The position numbers and the translations under genes are program-made. Positions 22,181 to 36,100 of a stretch of 56,257 nt of DNA are shown one piece after another. The notes beneath the pieces are model-generated. The model searched no databases and was not told the DNA's origin. It saw nothing but the letters and a program-made list of their open reading frames with translations. The stretch is from a virus. The stretch's first letter is position 1. Every line of letters starts with the position of its first letter. Where the stretch lies: positions 1-56,257 of IMG/VR virus record IMGVR_UViG_3300027754_002235. One strand, 5' to 3'.

Positions 22181-23368
22181 TTATCCTTTAATTGAAACAA
22201 ATGCTTCTACTGTTCCAACACTATCAGTAGGTTTGTTAGCTAAAGCACGACCAATAACATTGAATGACGTAGCTTCACCTGCAGTGGCTGCACGTGCAAT
22301 GCCGTTACCAGCAGAAACTAATCTATCACCTTTACAAACTTTACCAGTTACTTTAACATGTATCCTGCCGCCTACTGCAACTGCAGGGTGAGTATCATCA
22401 TTGCCAGCTCCAGCATTCATTAAATAAGCCGCAGTATTTGATACTACACCAAATACATCTTCACTCAATTCATGTACTACTGCTGTGATTTCTGCATCAC
22501 CGCCTAATTCAACTACAGTACCGGCATCATATGGACTATCTGATTCAAAACGTTCTGCTAAGTCAGCATATGTTGCATTTAATCTTGCCCCTACACTTAA
22601 TGTCCAGATATCTGATATTGTTCCCCCGCCTGCAATTGCCGAAGTAGTTAAAATACTAGGATTTAATGCACCTGTATATGTTGGTAAAAATGCCGTTACG
22701 TTTGCATTTCCGTATGTTCCAACTGGATTAAATGGTGTTCCGTTCGCATAATAATAATTATCTGTTTTAATACCAGTAATAGCAACTAAGTTGCCATTAG
22801 TGATAATCATTGTATTGCCTGATGCACCGCCATTTGCTGTCCAAGTACCGGTTATTGTCCCTGTATTTGTGTTTGCTGCCCCGGCGTTAATATTTGCTGT
22901 ATTCAATGTAGTAACATTACCTATAGTAATGTTAGCGTTTGCAATTGTTGCATTAGCTGTAACAGTAGCTAAACGAACAGTGATAGTGTCTCCGACTAAT
23001 GCGTTTACTGCTGTAATATTATTTGCTTGTAGATTTCCAGTTACTGTTACTGAACCAAATGTTGTTGTGCCCGAGCCGCCGGATTGTGCTAATGTAATCC
23101 AAGAACTAGCGGTAGTAGTTCCGTCTGCAGGGCATACACACAATGTATTTGCATTTGTGTTATACCATAATTGGCCGCGCAATGGATTAGATGGAGGAGT
23201 TGTATCCGCAAAGTTTTCTACTGCGTGAACAAAGTTAGTATCAAGTGATTGACCGTAACCAGCATAATTCCTACCCGGTAAACCCAATGAGGTACTAGTT
23301 GTGTTTATAGTACCATCAGCAATGGTTGTTAGTACTGTTCCGTCGGATTTTACAATCGTATATGCCAT
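22181..23368 (-). CDS. Tail-fibre-like protein with peptidase-G2-type C-terminus
   Basis: In this 395-aa protein residues 1-~90 include a compact domain with FVHAVENFADTTPPSNPLRG and LWYNTNANTLCVC, common in phage fibre proteins that attach to the baseplate. Residues ~95-200 are Asn/Thr/Ala-rich repeats (TLNTANINAGAANTNTGTI) typical of a fibrous shaft. The C-terminal ~120 residues (YADLAERFESDSPYDAGTVV, FGVVSNTAAYLMNAGAG, GRIHVKVTGKVCKGDRL) resemble the terminal domain of fibres related to peptidase G2/IMC-type trimerisation domains. I infer a trimeric receptor-binding or side fibre. A late promoter and GGGAT ribosome binding site precede it. Confidence 0.75.
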   Translation of the reverse strand: MAYTIVKSDGTVLTTIADGTINTTSTSLGLPGRNYAGYGQSLDTNFVHAVENFADTTPPSNPLRGQLWYNTNANTLCVCPADGTTTASSWITLAQSGGSGTTTFGSVTVTGNLQANNITAVNALVGDTITVRLATVTANATIANANITIGNVTTLNTANINAGAANTNTGTITGTWTANGGASGNTMIITNGNLVAITGIKTDNYYYANGTPFNPVGTYGNANVTAFLPTYTGALNPSILTTSAIAGGGTISDIWTLSVGARLNATYADLAERFESDSPYDAGTVVELGGDAEITAVVHELSEDVFGVVSNTAAYLMNAGAGNDDTHPAVAVGGRIHVKVTGKVCKGDRLVSAGNGIARAATAGEATSFNVIGRALANKPTDSVGTVEAFVSIKG

Positions 23369-23391
23369 ATTAAATTATCCCGATATTCTGT

Positions 23392-23399
23392 TATTTATC
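23392..23399 (-). promoter_or_regulatory. T4-type late promoter for the fibre genes
   Basis: GATAAATA on the minus strand ends 24 bases before the fibre gene's ATG and directly abuts the stop of the 206-aa virion gene upstream. Confidence 0.6.
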
Positions 23400-24020
23400 T
23401 TAAATTGTCACTAGATTAGTCAAACTTTGAATTCTGACTGTATAATCTATTTGAATTTGTCTATTCAAACTCTTTTGTACTGGGTGAAAAATCACATGAG
23501 TTAATAACCTTGTGAGAACATTCCCGTCACCATCTGTTCCATAATTTGCTAACAAACCCAATTCATCAAATACATAAGCTGAATCTGTTTGAGTACTATT
23601 GTCAAATGCATTCTGGCCAGCTGGCTCACCGTAGTCTAATAAACATTGTACTAAAATGTCAGTATACACACGACCAGTAGTATGCGAAACTGTCATTTTA
23701 TTACGTGTAGGGTCTAGGTTAAAAACACTAGTGTCATCTACAATTTTAGCATAGGTTTGATTATATAGGGCTGCATTTTGACCAGTTGTATTTGGGGGTA
23801 AATATGTAATAACACCTGTTTCATCTACGCTTGCACCACCATTCCCAAATGCCATTTGATAAATCTCACCGTAACCACGACTGCTTAATGTATCAGCAAT
23901 GGCCTCACTCATGTTTTCGTAGTTAATAGCATTATGCTTATCTACTAAAACTTCTCCGCTATTAGGGTCATAAATCTTTAAAAACCCCTCTACTTTATAT
24001 GATAGTGTTATTACTGACAT
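23400..24020 (-). CDS. Virion-associated protein, unknown function
   Basis: This 206-aa beta-rich protein has no signal peptide or membrane span. It starts MSVITLSYKVEGFLKIYDPN and includes GEIYQMAFGNGGASVDETG and a C-terminal strand LNRQIQIDYTVRIQSLTNLV. The segment FLKIYDPNSGEVLVDKHNAI near the N-terminus is repeated in the tiny upstream gene (HIKITDPNTNEVLVQTRGDN), so the two share a small domain. It is coupled by TAATG to that gene and lies between the giant baseplate gene and the fibre genes. That position suggests a tail or fibre-attachment role. No T4 equivalent is clear. Confidence 0.65.
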   Translation of the reverse strand: MSVITLSYKVEGFLKIYDPNSGEVLVDKHNAINYENMSEAIADTLSSRGYGEIYQMAFGNGGASVDETGVITYLPPNTTGQNAALYNQTYAKIVDDTSVFNLDPTRNKMTVSHTTGRVYTDILVQCLLDYGEPAGQNAFDNSTQTDSAYVFDELGLLANYGTDGDGNVLTRLLTHVIFHPVQKSLNRQIQIDYTVRIQSLTNLVTI

Positions 24021-24172
24021 TAGTTATCGCCTCTTGTTTGAACCAGTACTTCGTTAGTGTTTGGATCAGTTATTTTTATATGAGATGAGAAGTAAAATCC
24101 GCCGTGTTCGTCGGGTTTAGGTCCATATTCCTGTACAGGAATAGTCTTATTTTCTTCTACATTATCGCTCAT
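24020..24172 (-). CDS. 50-aa protein sharing a motif with the next virion protein
   Basis: The peptide starts MSDNVEENKTIPVQEYGPKP and ends ITDPNTNEVLVQTRGDN. Its TAA overlaps the ATG of the 206-aa gene. An in-frame ATG 15 bases upstream (24187), immediately after the giant gene's stop, is an alternative start giving 55 residues. No Shine-Dalgarno sequence is visible before either. The K-I-x-D-P-N-x-x-E-V-L-V block matches the neighbouring protein, so this is a real domain-sized protein and not noise. It is probably a virion accessory or chaperone-like partner of its neighbour. Function is unknown. Confidence 0.65.
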   Translation of the reverse strand: MSDNVEENKTIPVQEYGPKPDEHGGFYFSSHIKITDPNTNEVLVQTRGDN

Positions 24173-24177
24173 ATATT

Positions 24178-24185
24178 TATTTATC
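24178..24185 (-). promoter_or_regulatory. T4-type late promoter, start codon near +1
   Basis: GATAAATAAATAT runs straight into the ATG of the 50-aa gene on the minus strand (two overlapping octamers, GATAAATA and AATAAATA). A start 5-6 bases past the first octamer falls on the ATG. Confidence 0.5.
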
Positions 24186-24187
24186 AT

Positions 24188-27100
24188 TTAAGACACATCG
24201 GTATTTAAGAAATATGCCGCTACTGTCTCACTAATTTGTAACGGATCACCATCAGTTACATCGTAAACGTTACTATTCCAAGTCAAATTGTAATTTACAC
24301 TAGGCAACAAGTTACTAGACAATATGCCAAATACTTCAGAATATTCCGGAATATAGGCTAATTCTCCAGTACCATTAGTTCCTCGCTGTAACCCAGAAAT
24401 AGCATTTAATGCTACTGCTATACCTGTTCCAGATCCAATTCCGGTTGCAGTAAATTCTAATTCCGGAGTGTTACTGCTTGCACCAATAGCTGTAAAGTCG
24501 GTAGTTCCTACAGACTGTATAACATAATTGCGACCTACTTTAAAAGTACCGGCTTGCAATATAGGATTTACAGTTGTATATTTAATTTGTTCCCCATTAA
24601 TATATAACAAATTACCTTCAAGTGTAGTAATAGTTAGACTGTCACCTACGGTAACATCATTATATATTTCTAATATTGGTGATAAATCTATAACAACAAT
24701 ATCATAATTAGTAGCATCTACATAACTGCTAGTAGTATTATTGTACACAATTACACTAGAAATAATATTCTTATCCGCAGTTAATCCAATACTAATAATA
24801 TCGTTAACTTCTGCCGGTGCAATAACATTTTGTATGATGGTATCAGTTACTCTAGTTGAATCATTAATATATAAAGTTAAATCAGTATAGAATAAGGGTT
24901 CTACTAACCAAGTTTTAGTATTAGTATTTGCTCTATATACAGATTCCGTGCTATTTTTATTAACATTCTGTAAATATACCAATTCATTTGGTGTTGCACT
25001 AGATATCATACTAGTGATTATAATTTCATCAGATGATACAATTGTAACTAAAATACTCAAGTTATTATTGGCATTTAAGTACAATGATAATGCGGGTACA
25101 CGATATCCATTAATTGTAACCCATAGTCGGTCAACATTACTTTGTTCCCAATCACTATCAACTACAAATGTTTCATCTATCCACAGATAACCACCGGATA
25201 TGTATGAAGATATACTTGTAACCGGGTCGTTAACATCACCAATCTCAGACAAGTATGGGGAATTATACAAATCAACTTGTGTGTCATTAATTACGTGGAC
25301 ATAATAAGTATTGTTATTTAATTGAATTGAACCTAAAGTACCGTCTATTCTGATTAGTTCATCACTTGCAGTCGGAGAAGCTAATCCATGCGGGCTACCA
25401 GTAGTTACACGTACTGCAGGTTGTCCACCTACATATGCTATTATAACTCCGGTATCGGTAGTCAATGTAAATGTTGTGCCGCCCAATGTTGATGAGATAG
25501 TAAATGTACCATCATACGGGAATGTTACTGATTTTACATAATACATAGTGCCATCTGTTAATACATTACCAAATGATGTTCCTTGAAATATAATTGTTTG
25601 ATCTACAATGAATCCACTAGAATCACTACATGTTAATAAATTAGTACCTGTAGTAGTGGCAGTAACATATACTGATGTGATAGGAAGAGTTATTTGATTA
25701 TTAATATTAACAATATTAGAAACTGTAGCTCCTGTTATATCATACTGAGTATTAAAATCCTGTCTTTCAGTTAAGTTATAACTTGTTACAGCAATAGTCT
25801 CACTAGACGACGGAGTTAATGTAGTAAAAGTCAATGTATTTGTTACATCATCAATTGTATATTCTGTATCAATTATACGAACTCCGTCAATTTCTACTAT
25901 TGCATTTAATGGGTTATCACCACTAACATAATTAGTTAATGTAAATGGGCCCACTGTTCCATCACCTTCAATCAATTGTAGTTCTGGAATAGTATACCCA
26001 TATTGAGCTGGATATGTTTCGCCAAATACAGTATATGTCAAATAATCCACAGTATCATCATATTGTGCTGTAAATATTATTATTGCTGCTATACCATTTG
26101 GTGCTATACCAAACGTATAATCATTTGTAATAGAAATTGCACCACCTGAAGCATTTGTTAGAGCTAGTGTAGGTCCGGGAACACCACTTACACTAGTTGC
26201 TGAAATAGTAAACTGATTACTATCAATAATTGATTTAATATAATATGTTGTTTGAGGAGCTATTACTCCACCAAACATTGTATCACTGAATATAATTGGC
26301 TGATTTACCACCATTCCTTCAGTAGAATTACATGTAACACTATCATTGGTACTTTCAGTTTCAGTTATACGAGTTGAATTACCTAATACCAATCTATTAC
26401 CATTATGATACACAATAGGATCACTCCATGTTGTGCCACTACCTGTTTGAATTATTATATCCATTGATCCTGTATCAGTAGTTAACTGGAATGTAGGTCC
26501 GGCTACTCCACCTATAGTAGTATCTGATATAGTAATCTTATTTGTTACAGTGCTAATAGTTTTTATGTAATAATTTGTACCCACAACAATGCCACCAAAC
26601 ACACCACCTTGGAATACAATTTGTTCATTCAACGTAAGATCAATTACGGTGTCACATAATATAGTATCATTAACACTGTCTGTTTCAGATGCAATAACGT
26701 TAATAGGCTCCGATCCAGGTCTGATAACTCCTGAACCCGCAGTACGTGTAGCAGAGTAGTTACAATTTAAATATATTTCATCAAACCCAGTAGTGTCATT
26801 AATCCTAATAGGATCAGATTGACTATTAGATTTTTCTAATTGATCGCCGTTACCCACTTCATATACTTCTATCATTAGTGAGTCATTTCCTGACAATGCA
26901 GTATTCAAACTAATTGTTTTTGCTATCCAATCAGTTGTAAAAGAATCATCATATAAACGGGTAGCTAATCCAGTTGAACCGTCAACTTGAAATACTGATA
27001 ACTGTGCTGGAATTTGCACTAGACCAAAGAAGTCAAAAGTTAATTGTCCTAAAGTTGGAGTAATTTGTGTAGAGACTACATTATATCCAACATGCTGATA

Positions 27101-30100
27101 AGTTTCTACATCCCAATTTGTTCCAGGACGAGTTGTAACAATCATTGTTAAATTATCAGTTACTACACCCGGCACCAATTCTTCTGGTCCATAACCAGCA
27201 GTAAATGCATCACCTTGTACGTCATATACTGTAGGAGATGTAATAAATAACCCTGTGTTTATCCATGTTACACCATCATCACTTTGAAGAACTACATTGT
27301 TATCCCCAACAATGGTAAATAAACTATCTGTACTATTCCAAATAATATCATTTAGATTAACTGATGTACCAGAAGATTGACTTGTCCATGTTACACCATC
27401 ATCGGATGATGTTAATATAACTCCTAATTCACCGATTGCCACAAACAATCCTAAATCATCTGCATATATAATGTTAGTTAGATTGTCACTTCCGGAACTT
27501 ACGTTTACCCAATTTGATCCATTTGTAGATGTAAATATGGTTCCATTATCACCTACTATAATTATAATATTATTGCCACTAGTTACTCCGTATATGCTTT
27601 CAGTAGATCCACTTGGTGTGACATCTGACCATGTAACTCCGTCCAAACTTCTTAATACAACACTTTTTGTTACAGTCGGTATAACACTATAATCCGGACC
27701 GTAACCCACAGCAATGAATCCAATAAAATTATTAATAGTAATACCGGATACACTATACAACACCAAATTAGTAACTCTATATCTTTCTACCCAATTATAA
27801 GCATCAATACTTGATACAATATTATCTCCTACTGCAACGTAAATATTATTTAAATATGATACTTTATTTAAACTAGTACTAGCTATAGATACCGAATTAG
27901 TTGTTAATCCACTAGTGGTCCATACAATACCATCATCACTAACAAAGATAGGTGTTGCATTGTTATTAGAAGTCATTACATACATGCCATTGAAATAACC
28001 AATATCACTTAATCCCAATAGTTGATTTGATAATTTATCCGAAATCCACGTAGAGTTATTTTTATATATTACATCTGAATATGTAGGTGTGTTGGCGGAT
28101 GCAAAATAAGTGACCCCATCAAATATAATACCAGTAGTATCTACTTCTATAGGACTAAATGGTTGGTCTTGTAATTCCGTATCCAATGTATATTCCTCTG
28201 CCGGAGGGAATGCATTGTCCATATATGTGCTATTTGGATATGTTATACCATCTACTAGTTGTGTTAAGTCTAGCCCCGGCATATTAATTGTAGGCTGATA
28301 ATAACCAACTATTCTGTCTAATGCGTTAAGTTTTCTACTATCACTCTGTAATAGTTCCCATTTACCAAATATAAACTCTGTATCGTTGTTACTGATGATA
28401 CATTGATAAACTCTATTGTTGTATTTGACAATACTTTGATTAAAGTAGAATGGCTCTGGTAATAATGCATAATCTCCTGCAATATACGGGAAACCTATAC
28501 CAGTAACTGGAATTTGCAGTAGAGCATCGCTATATACTTCACATTCTGTTGCAGAAATAATTTTTAAGTAATATTGTTCTACAACGTCATTTGGTGTTCC
28601 TGCGCATATAACAGATAGAATGGTACCATCAGATTCTAATGGTAAGAATTCATTATCTGGGTTAGCAGTAATAGTATCAATTGTATTAACTGTCATTACC
28701 AAATTGTTAGCAGGAGTTGTTCCACCTAATAAGTTACCCGGTATAGTTATAGTATTAGTTACTGTATATCCTTCGCCGGGATCAGTAATAGTTACTCTAT
28801 AGCCACCTAATATCCAACTTACATCAAATTCAGGTACTGCAGTAGGTTCTTGTGTAAATATTTTATTTGTGGATGCATTAGTTAAGGCGTAAACACTACC
28901 ACCAAGAGTATCTGATACTTTGATATACGGTTGACCGGTTACTGTCATGATTGCACCACTATCACTAGTTAAATCTATTTCACTACCACTAGGTGATAGT
29001 GATATTTTAAACTGTGTACCAGTAATTGAAGCACCAATAACATAATATGCAGTATCTAATATAGTTCCACCTAATGCAGTACCGGTAAATGTTATCAACA
29101 TGTTGTCATAAAAACCTGATGTACTAGTACAGGTTAACACATTTCCCGCACTAGTAGATGTTACATCTGTTTGTACAAAACCATTTTCAACAATATAATA
29201 TGTTGTACCACCGATTAACGTGCTATAATTACTAGGTACTGTGATTGGCATATTGTTGTAAATATTATTCAATCCACCACTTGCTGATGTTATACTTAGA
29301 TAATTGCCGGTTGCCAATGCATTATCTATTTCACGCTGTATTAAATTACCATCAGTGCCGGTTAACCCAAGGTAAGTAGTAGTAGAACCAGTTGGATAGA
29401 ATGTAAATTGTTGTCCTGTAACTTGGCCCGGGCTAATTGGTAATCCAACGTTACATGTCATATTTCCTGTTACAGTTGTTAATTGAACAGTATCTTTTTG
29501 ATCTGTTGCTGTACAAGTCCCAGTAGCATTAGCTAGTGCAAATGTTCCACCATTAATTATAGTAGATATTTGAAAGTTAGTACTATCAATAACGTTACTT
29601 ACATAATACGTAGTTCCTTGAACAATGTTACCAAATGTTGACACAGATGAACCACTGATAGACATATTATTAAATATGATTGGATCATTAATAGATAAAC
29701 CTAATGTTCCTTCACATGTAATATAATCAGTACTTGCGGTTGTGCTTGTAACATTGATAATTAACGGATCTTCGGATGTAGATATAGTAAAGTTCTCATC
29801 ATCTACTACCGTAGTAATGTAATATCTTTCATTTTCAATAATGCCACCAAATACAGTACCAGTAAAGAATACCGGTAAGTTAGTATAGAATCCGTTAGTG
29901 CCGCCTAAATTACTTGCTGTTAAGGGACTAGTTATTATATTGATAGTACCAGTAGTATTTGTGACATTTAATATGCCAGGATAGAATAGGGTAACTATAG
30001 CAGTATTTGTAACTTCACCTACATAAAGTAATAAACCTGCAGAACTAATAGTAGCATTACCTAAGGCAAATGTACCTCCACCAACAGAGCTTGCTATAGT

Positions 30101-33100
30101 AATTTCAGTATCATTTAAAATTTCTTTGATATAATATGTTGTGTTGGTAATTATATTACTTGCCCCGACTGCACCTTGAAACTTGATTGGCATATCAACA
30201 TAGAAACCAGTTGTAGGTCCAACTGTTCCTTCATCTGGCGCACCACCGGTTGATGGTTGAATAGTAATAATATCAGTAGCTGAAACAGTTGATACTACAT
30301 TTCTTGTACGTGAACTCCATTCTAAAACTTGGTCATTAGTGACACCTTCTATTTCAAATACTGCTCCCTGCGCACTGGCTAGAATAGTATCAATATTGGG
30401 TTGAGTTGATTCTAGGGTAATACTTGAACTAGATATTCTTACTGAATTGTTATATAATCCTGCATAATAACTACCATAAAATTGTCCACTTACCCAATCA
30501 ATTAATTGTGAATTATATGTTGTTCTATCAAATCTTAAAGCAATTTGATTTTCTCTAATTGGTATTGATGTAGAGACACAACTTGCTTTTGCACTGAGAT
30601 TTAATATATTATTATCACCTGAGCCTGTATTAAAGAATACAACACGGTCAACATTATTAATAGCATTACGGTAAGTTGTATATAATCCTACATTAAATGT
30701 AGGTGTAGATTCTAACACATTTACATAATAGTACTGATCTACATCTAACCCGCCAATAGCAGTTGTGTTTACACCTATAGTATATTTTATTAAATCACCG
30801 GTTTGTAACAATGGTACAGGTAATGTTATTGTGTTTGACAATGTATCAACATTATCTGCTGTGAATGTTATTGATAAGGAAGGATCAATTATAATTTCAG
30901 GTAATACTGCATAACCATCACCCGAATCAATTACATCTACACGTAATATTGAGTCTAAATTCATTACTGCTTGAAATACTGCCGCACGTCTTGGTTCTGG
31001 ATATATAGTAGTATCAATATATGCAATTACCCTAGGTGGGTTTATATATCCACGTCCACCATTTAACATCAATACTGCCGGTAAATCAATTGTAATATTT
31101 TGTCCAGGAATATGTACTGATATTGGTGTACCATTAACACCACGGGTTAATCCGCTTAGTGTGTTGTTTGATCGGTCAACATTAGAATAGCCTATCAACT
31201 CATCTCCAATTAATATTGTACCATTAATTGGGAAGCCATATGCATTATCTACCGCCATAGCTGAAGAATTTAATGCAACATAAGATGCTAATACAGTTAT
31301 TTGATAATCATTAACACCGGTAATGGCTAATCCATAATTATTAAACCATTCAGAATATAGAGCAGTTTGCCATATAGGATCAGTTGGTAAATATTGATTA
31401 ATTGCACTAGGATTAGTATATACTAATTCGGGAGTAATAAACTGTTGTACATCAATATTATATTGAGCAGGCAAATCAAAATCAGTCATATTTCCTGCAT
31501 ATAACTCAGAACCTGTATATTTAAATAAGAACTCTTTAATCACCACATGATATGGTTTAACTTCATTAATATAACCAGACAAGAAATCTTGATTATCTGA
31601 TTGGAATACTTCTATTGGTAATAACTCACGTATGGTATGTCCAACATCAATAAATGATGTTTTATTTAACCATGGTAAATAGTTCTGTGATTCAATTGAT
31701 TCACTTTGAATGAATTCAAATAATAGAATTAAACTTTTATTTCTAAAGATTAATAATTCATTTGTGTAAATTTCTTCATTTAATGCTCTTACAATACTAC
31801 GTGTTTCTTGTGATGGGTATGTATCATACGGCGTAGTATCAAAGAAATTATCCCCAAAGCCTAATCTGGCTGTGGCGTAATCCCATAAATCACTACTAAA
31901 TTCAATAGTACCGTCTTGTAAACCAATACGTTCCCATATATTCAAATTAGTATATACATAGGTTTCAGATTTACCGTCTCCATTTGCCGCAACAGTAACA
32001 ATTAACCCAGCTGTTGCATTTATTGTAGCTAAATCAGCATAGATGGATACTTGTAATGCTGATTTGGTATTATCATCATACCCTGTTGCCCACCAATTAA
32101 TATAATACCAATAATCTGTAGTAGAATAGAATGGTATAATTGGTCCGGTCCAAGGATTGACACTATAATATGGGTTGTCTGGATCGGGGTCTGTATTATA
32201 TACAGGATCAGTTGAACGATTTGTTACACCTTCAGTATATAAGAATAATGACCGACGTGTTTCACTAATAGGATATTGTGCTAGTATTTCATTAGCATAT
32301 GTTAAATAATTCTTCAATGCAAGTAATCTACTGACAAAGAAACTTTGTCTTGGTCTTGCATATATACCATATTGCACCGGTTTAGGTAAATATGGATCAG
32401 GGACTACCGCACCAGATTCATCTACACCACATAAACTATCTAACATTCTATCATACAATGATAGAGGAATATCTAATCCATTAGTAGTGGGTAATCCCGG
32501 TAAGAAATCATTAGCATAATTAGTACGAATTAAATTGTATAAACTATGTGATACATCATCATTTGTTCCAGTAGAATACCCAATATGTAATACTGTATCA
32601 TTGGCATTAATATTATCACTGCAATTATATAAAGCATAGATATCTTGTTCTAATGGAGCAAAATAACTTATACCTGAATTAATAGGTGATGCAATATAAG
32701 ATTGAATTATACTATCTGCTAATGTTTTACCTTGGTTAGTGAATATTATATTAGTATTTCTTACCCAATAAAAATATACAGGAGTTAATACACCGGTAGC
32801 ATTTAATGTATATTCTATTGCAAATGCATCAATATTAAAAGGTGTTCCGGGACCTGTATATGATATCGGGGGGACATTGCTTGTTATCCAACTATAAACA
32901 GTTACATCACTACCCGGGAATATTTGTCCCCACCATTTACTATTATATACAATATTATCCTGATGATAATTTACAAATCGTGTTGTGCTTGTGTTGAACC
33001 ATAATTGTCCAACCTGCGCCGCACCCCAAACCATCTCACTCAAGCCAATAGAATTATATCCGGCTGGATCAACATTAGACACTACATCAATATTCTCTCT

Positions 33101-36100
33101 AACTGAGCCTAATATTTTACCCTGTAATGGGTCAATATAATCTAAATTATCTAATGTATTATTAGTAATTGCACTATACAATAGTATGTTTTGAATTCTA
33201 CTAATATCAACAACTGGACTTGAGCTTCTATATACACTCCAATCAGGTGTTCCTGTAGAATTAAAATATGTTACAATTTGTCCTGCAACAGTATCTGGTT
33301 TAAAGTTTGGAGTACCAATAACTACGTGTGAAGCATTAAACTCTACAGCATGACCGTACATTGGTTGACTTCCGTACGTTTCATTAATGTCATTGGTACT
33401 TTGTGCATATACAAAATTACCACAATTTGTTAGTGATTCATTATAAACTGATAGGTAATCAAACATATAAACTGCGCCTGCATTTCTATATGTGTCTACC
33501 CATTGTGTAGTATTATTATCAAATAATGTATCGTTATCATAATCTTCATCATCAGTAGAATCAAATGTTGTTGCTTGATAACGTGTGGCTGTTGGCGCAC
33601 TTACAATAAATGAACTAAATTCATTAAATTTAACTACATTACCAAATTGAGTTGTACCTTGACCATGGGGGTCATTAATTGTTTGTGTTTGAGTATATGT
33701 ATTAAATCCTAATTCTGCCCATGTATTATTGTCCAATGTAGTAACATTAAGTTTATTATTAGCTGATGCTAATGCATTGTCTATTAAACTAATAATTAAC
33801 TTACCATCAATTGCAGTTGAGTGAACATTAGTAATATTTGCTTGATTAATAGCTGATGAGCTAGTAGTTGCATCACCTGCAGATAATACAACTAGATAAC
33901 CATTAATTAATATTTTTCTAGTTGTGGTAATGTTACAATCTGTAGTGCCAATAATCATGCCATACTTGCCGCCACCGCTTGTATAGCGGTACACTGCACC
34001 TTCTTGATTAGTACTGTTTAATTCAAACGGGGCGCCGACTAGTATTTCAGTAGCATATGTATTAGTGTCTACACTGATGCCAAATTGTACACCAATTCTA
34101 GGTGTGTTTTCAGTTGTAAGAGTTTGTGCTAATACAAAGTTATTACCACTGACATTAATAATATCACCGGCATTTAAACCTTGTACTATAGTAATAGTAA
34201 AGCCTACATTATAATATGTTGAATCAGCAATTAAAGTTCCGTTAACCGTGATGTATAGCGGAGTATCTTGTTGCACTGCACTCATAGTACTACTAGCAGT
34301 ATCTAATGGTGTTATAGGGCCGCCTCGATCAGCAGATATAGTAAATGTAGTTCCGGTTGGCTTGGCTAACACATAATACACAGTATCTAATGATACTCCC
34401 CCAAATGCAGTGCCGGTAAATACAATTGGATTATTTACTATTAAGCTAGAACTATCTGCACATGTTAATCTATCAGTAGAAGAATTAGTAGCAGTAACTG
34501 TTACCGTAGTTGTACTAGGTGTCCATGCTAATGTAAATGTTTGTGGGACATCGGGTAAACTTGTGAACTGTGATTCAAAATTTTGAACAGTTCTGTCATA
34601 GACGTAGGTATAGCCCCAATTTTCAGTAGAACCATTATAGTTTTGATCGGGTGTTCCAATTACAACTGTAGCACCATAATAATCTGTTGCTAATGAATAG
34701 CCAAAGTTATCATCATCACTTAATGACAAATCAATCGTATTAGATAGTTCATATTCTTCTGTGACAATTGAATAACGATAAACATATACTAGACTTGCAG
34801 AGGATGTTACTGCTGATATATATAACCAATTAGTATCACCAGATATAGCAACAGCACTACCCCACTCAGTTACACCACCAGGTGCTGTTATAGCAGATTG
34901 TAATGATTGTAATTCATCTACTGTTGTATTAACTACCAATTGATAAACATAAACTTCAGGTGTACCTGTAGGCTGTGATATTACAAATATATCATTAGCA
35001 TACGCAATTGTTGTGCCAAATGAAGCAGTACCGGTTAATGTTTGCATTAAATCATATCTATCAAATAATACATTGAAGGAATAACGATATGCAAAACCGG
35101 CATCAGCATCACCAATTAAGTATCCTAAAGTATCGGTATACGCAACAGCACTACCAAATGTTTCTGAACCGTCTTTAACTAATTCTGAATCGTATGCGTA
35201 ATTTAGACTTTTGCGATATACAGCCCAATCACCGTCGTTATTAGTATCCACCCAAACTTTGGTTTTAACAAATTCGGTGTTCAATAAAGGTAAATCAATG
35301 ATATCACTGGGATTAGCAACACGTTGTGATTGGAATTTAAAACCAATGCCTTGACCAGTTATACTAGTTATTGCCGAATCTAATACTACATTAACCAATA
35401 TACTATTAAGATTAATTATAGCATTCACTATATAATACCCATTTAAACTATTATTAAAGTTTACAATTGCAAACGGTTGATATTTTATTAATCCGTGAGG
35501 ATTGATAAATGTTATTGTTGCAGTACCATTTAAATTATTTTGTACAAATATTACTGAGCCTAAACTTACCGGAGTCATTACTTGCCACGTACCTTGATAA
35601 TCAGCTAACCAAACATATTGTCCTACATATAACTCTGATAATGGGGTAAAAAGACCACTAGGTGATGTGCTGGTTGCTAAGTTATAGTAATAATATGCCG
35701 CAATACGCATATCATTGAAATTAGCATAGCCTGCATAAGGGAATAATGTTGAAGGTGTATCTGTTGGTAATAACGGTAATACATCTGTGCTATTTACCGG
35801 GCGTCCATAATTATATAAACTATATAAAGGAACTTCTTGTTGTACACCGTCAGTAGCTATACCATTAGTCAAGCCAACAATGCTTGGATTACCGGTTAAT
35901 AAGTTTTGATTTAATTTAAAATCAATAAAGTTACTGTTTAATACACCGCCAAACTCACCTGACTTAATAGCCCAGTTTTCATATATATCATAATCAATAC
36001 CACCTTGTGGCAAGTTAGCTCCTTTGAAAACATTAACCGCATTTAATGTACCTTTATTCTTAATAAAGTTTTTATAAACATTAATTTGTGTAATATCAGT

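Noticed and set aside
22791-23228. 145-aa open frame on the plus strand
   Set aside because: It lies wholly inside the fibre gene, is extremely rich in Val, Ala and Phe as expected of an antisense shadow of a Thr/Asn/Ala-rich fibre, and has no ribosome binding site.
21227-24020. Diversity-generating retroelement acting on the fibre genes
   Set aside because: No reverse transcriptase, and no paired template/variable repeat, was seen in the window.
27190-28130. Photosynthesis (YCF48/HCF136) gene as in cyanophages
   Set aside because: Only the propeller repeat is shared. The frame is continuous with the giant tail protein and no other photosynthesis gene is present.
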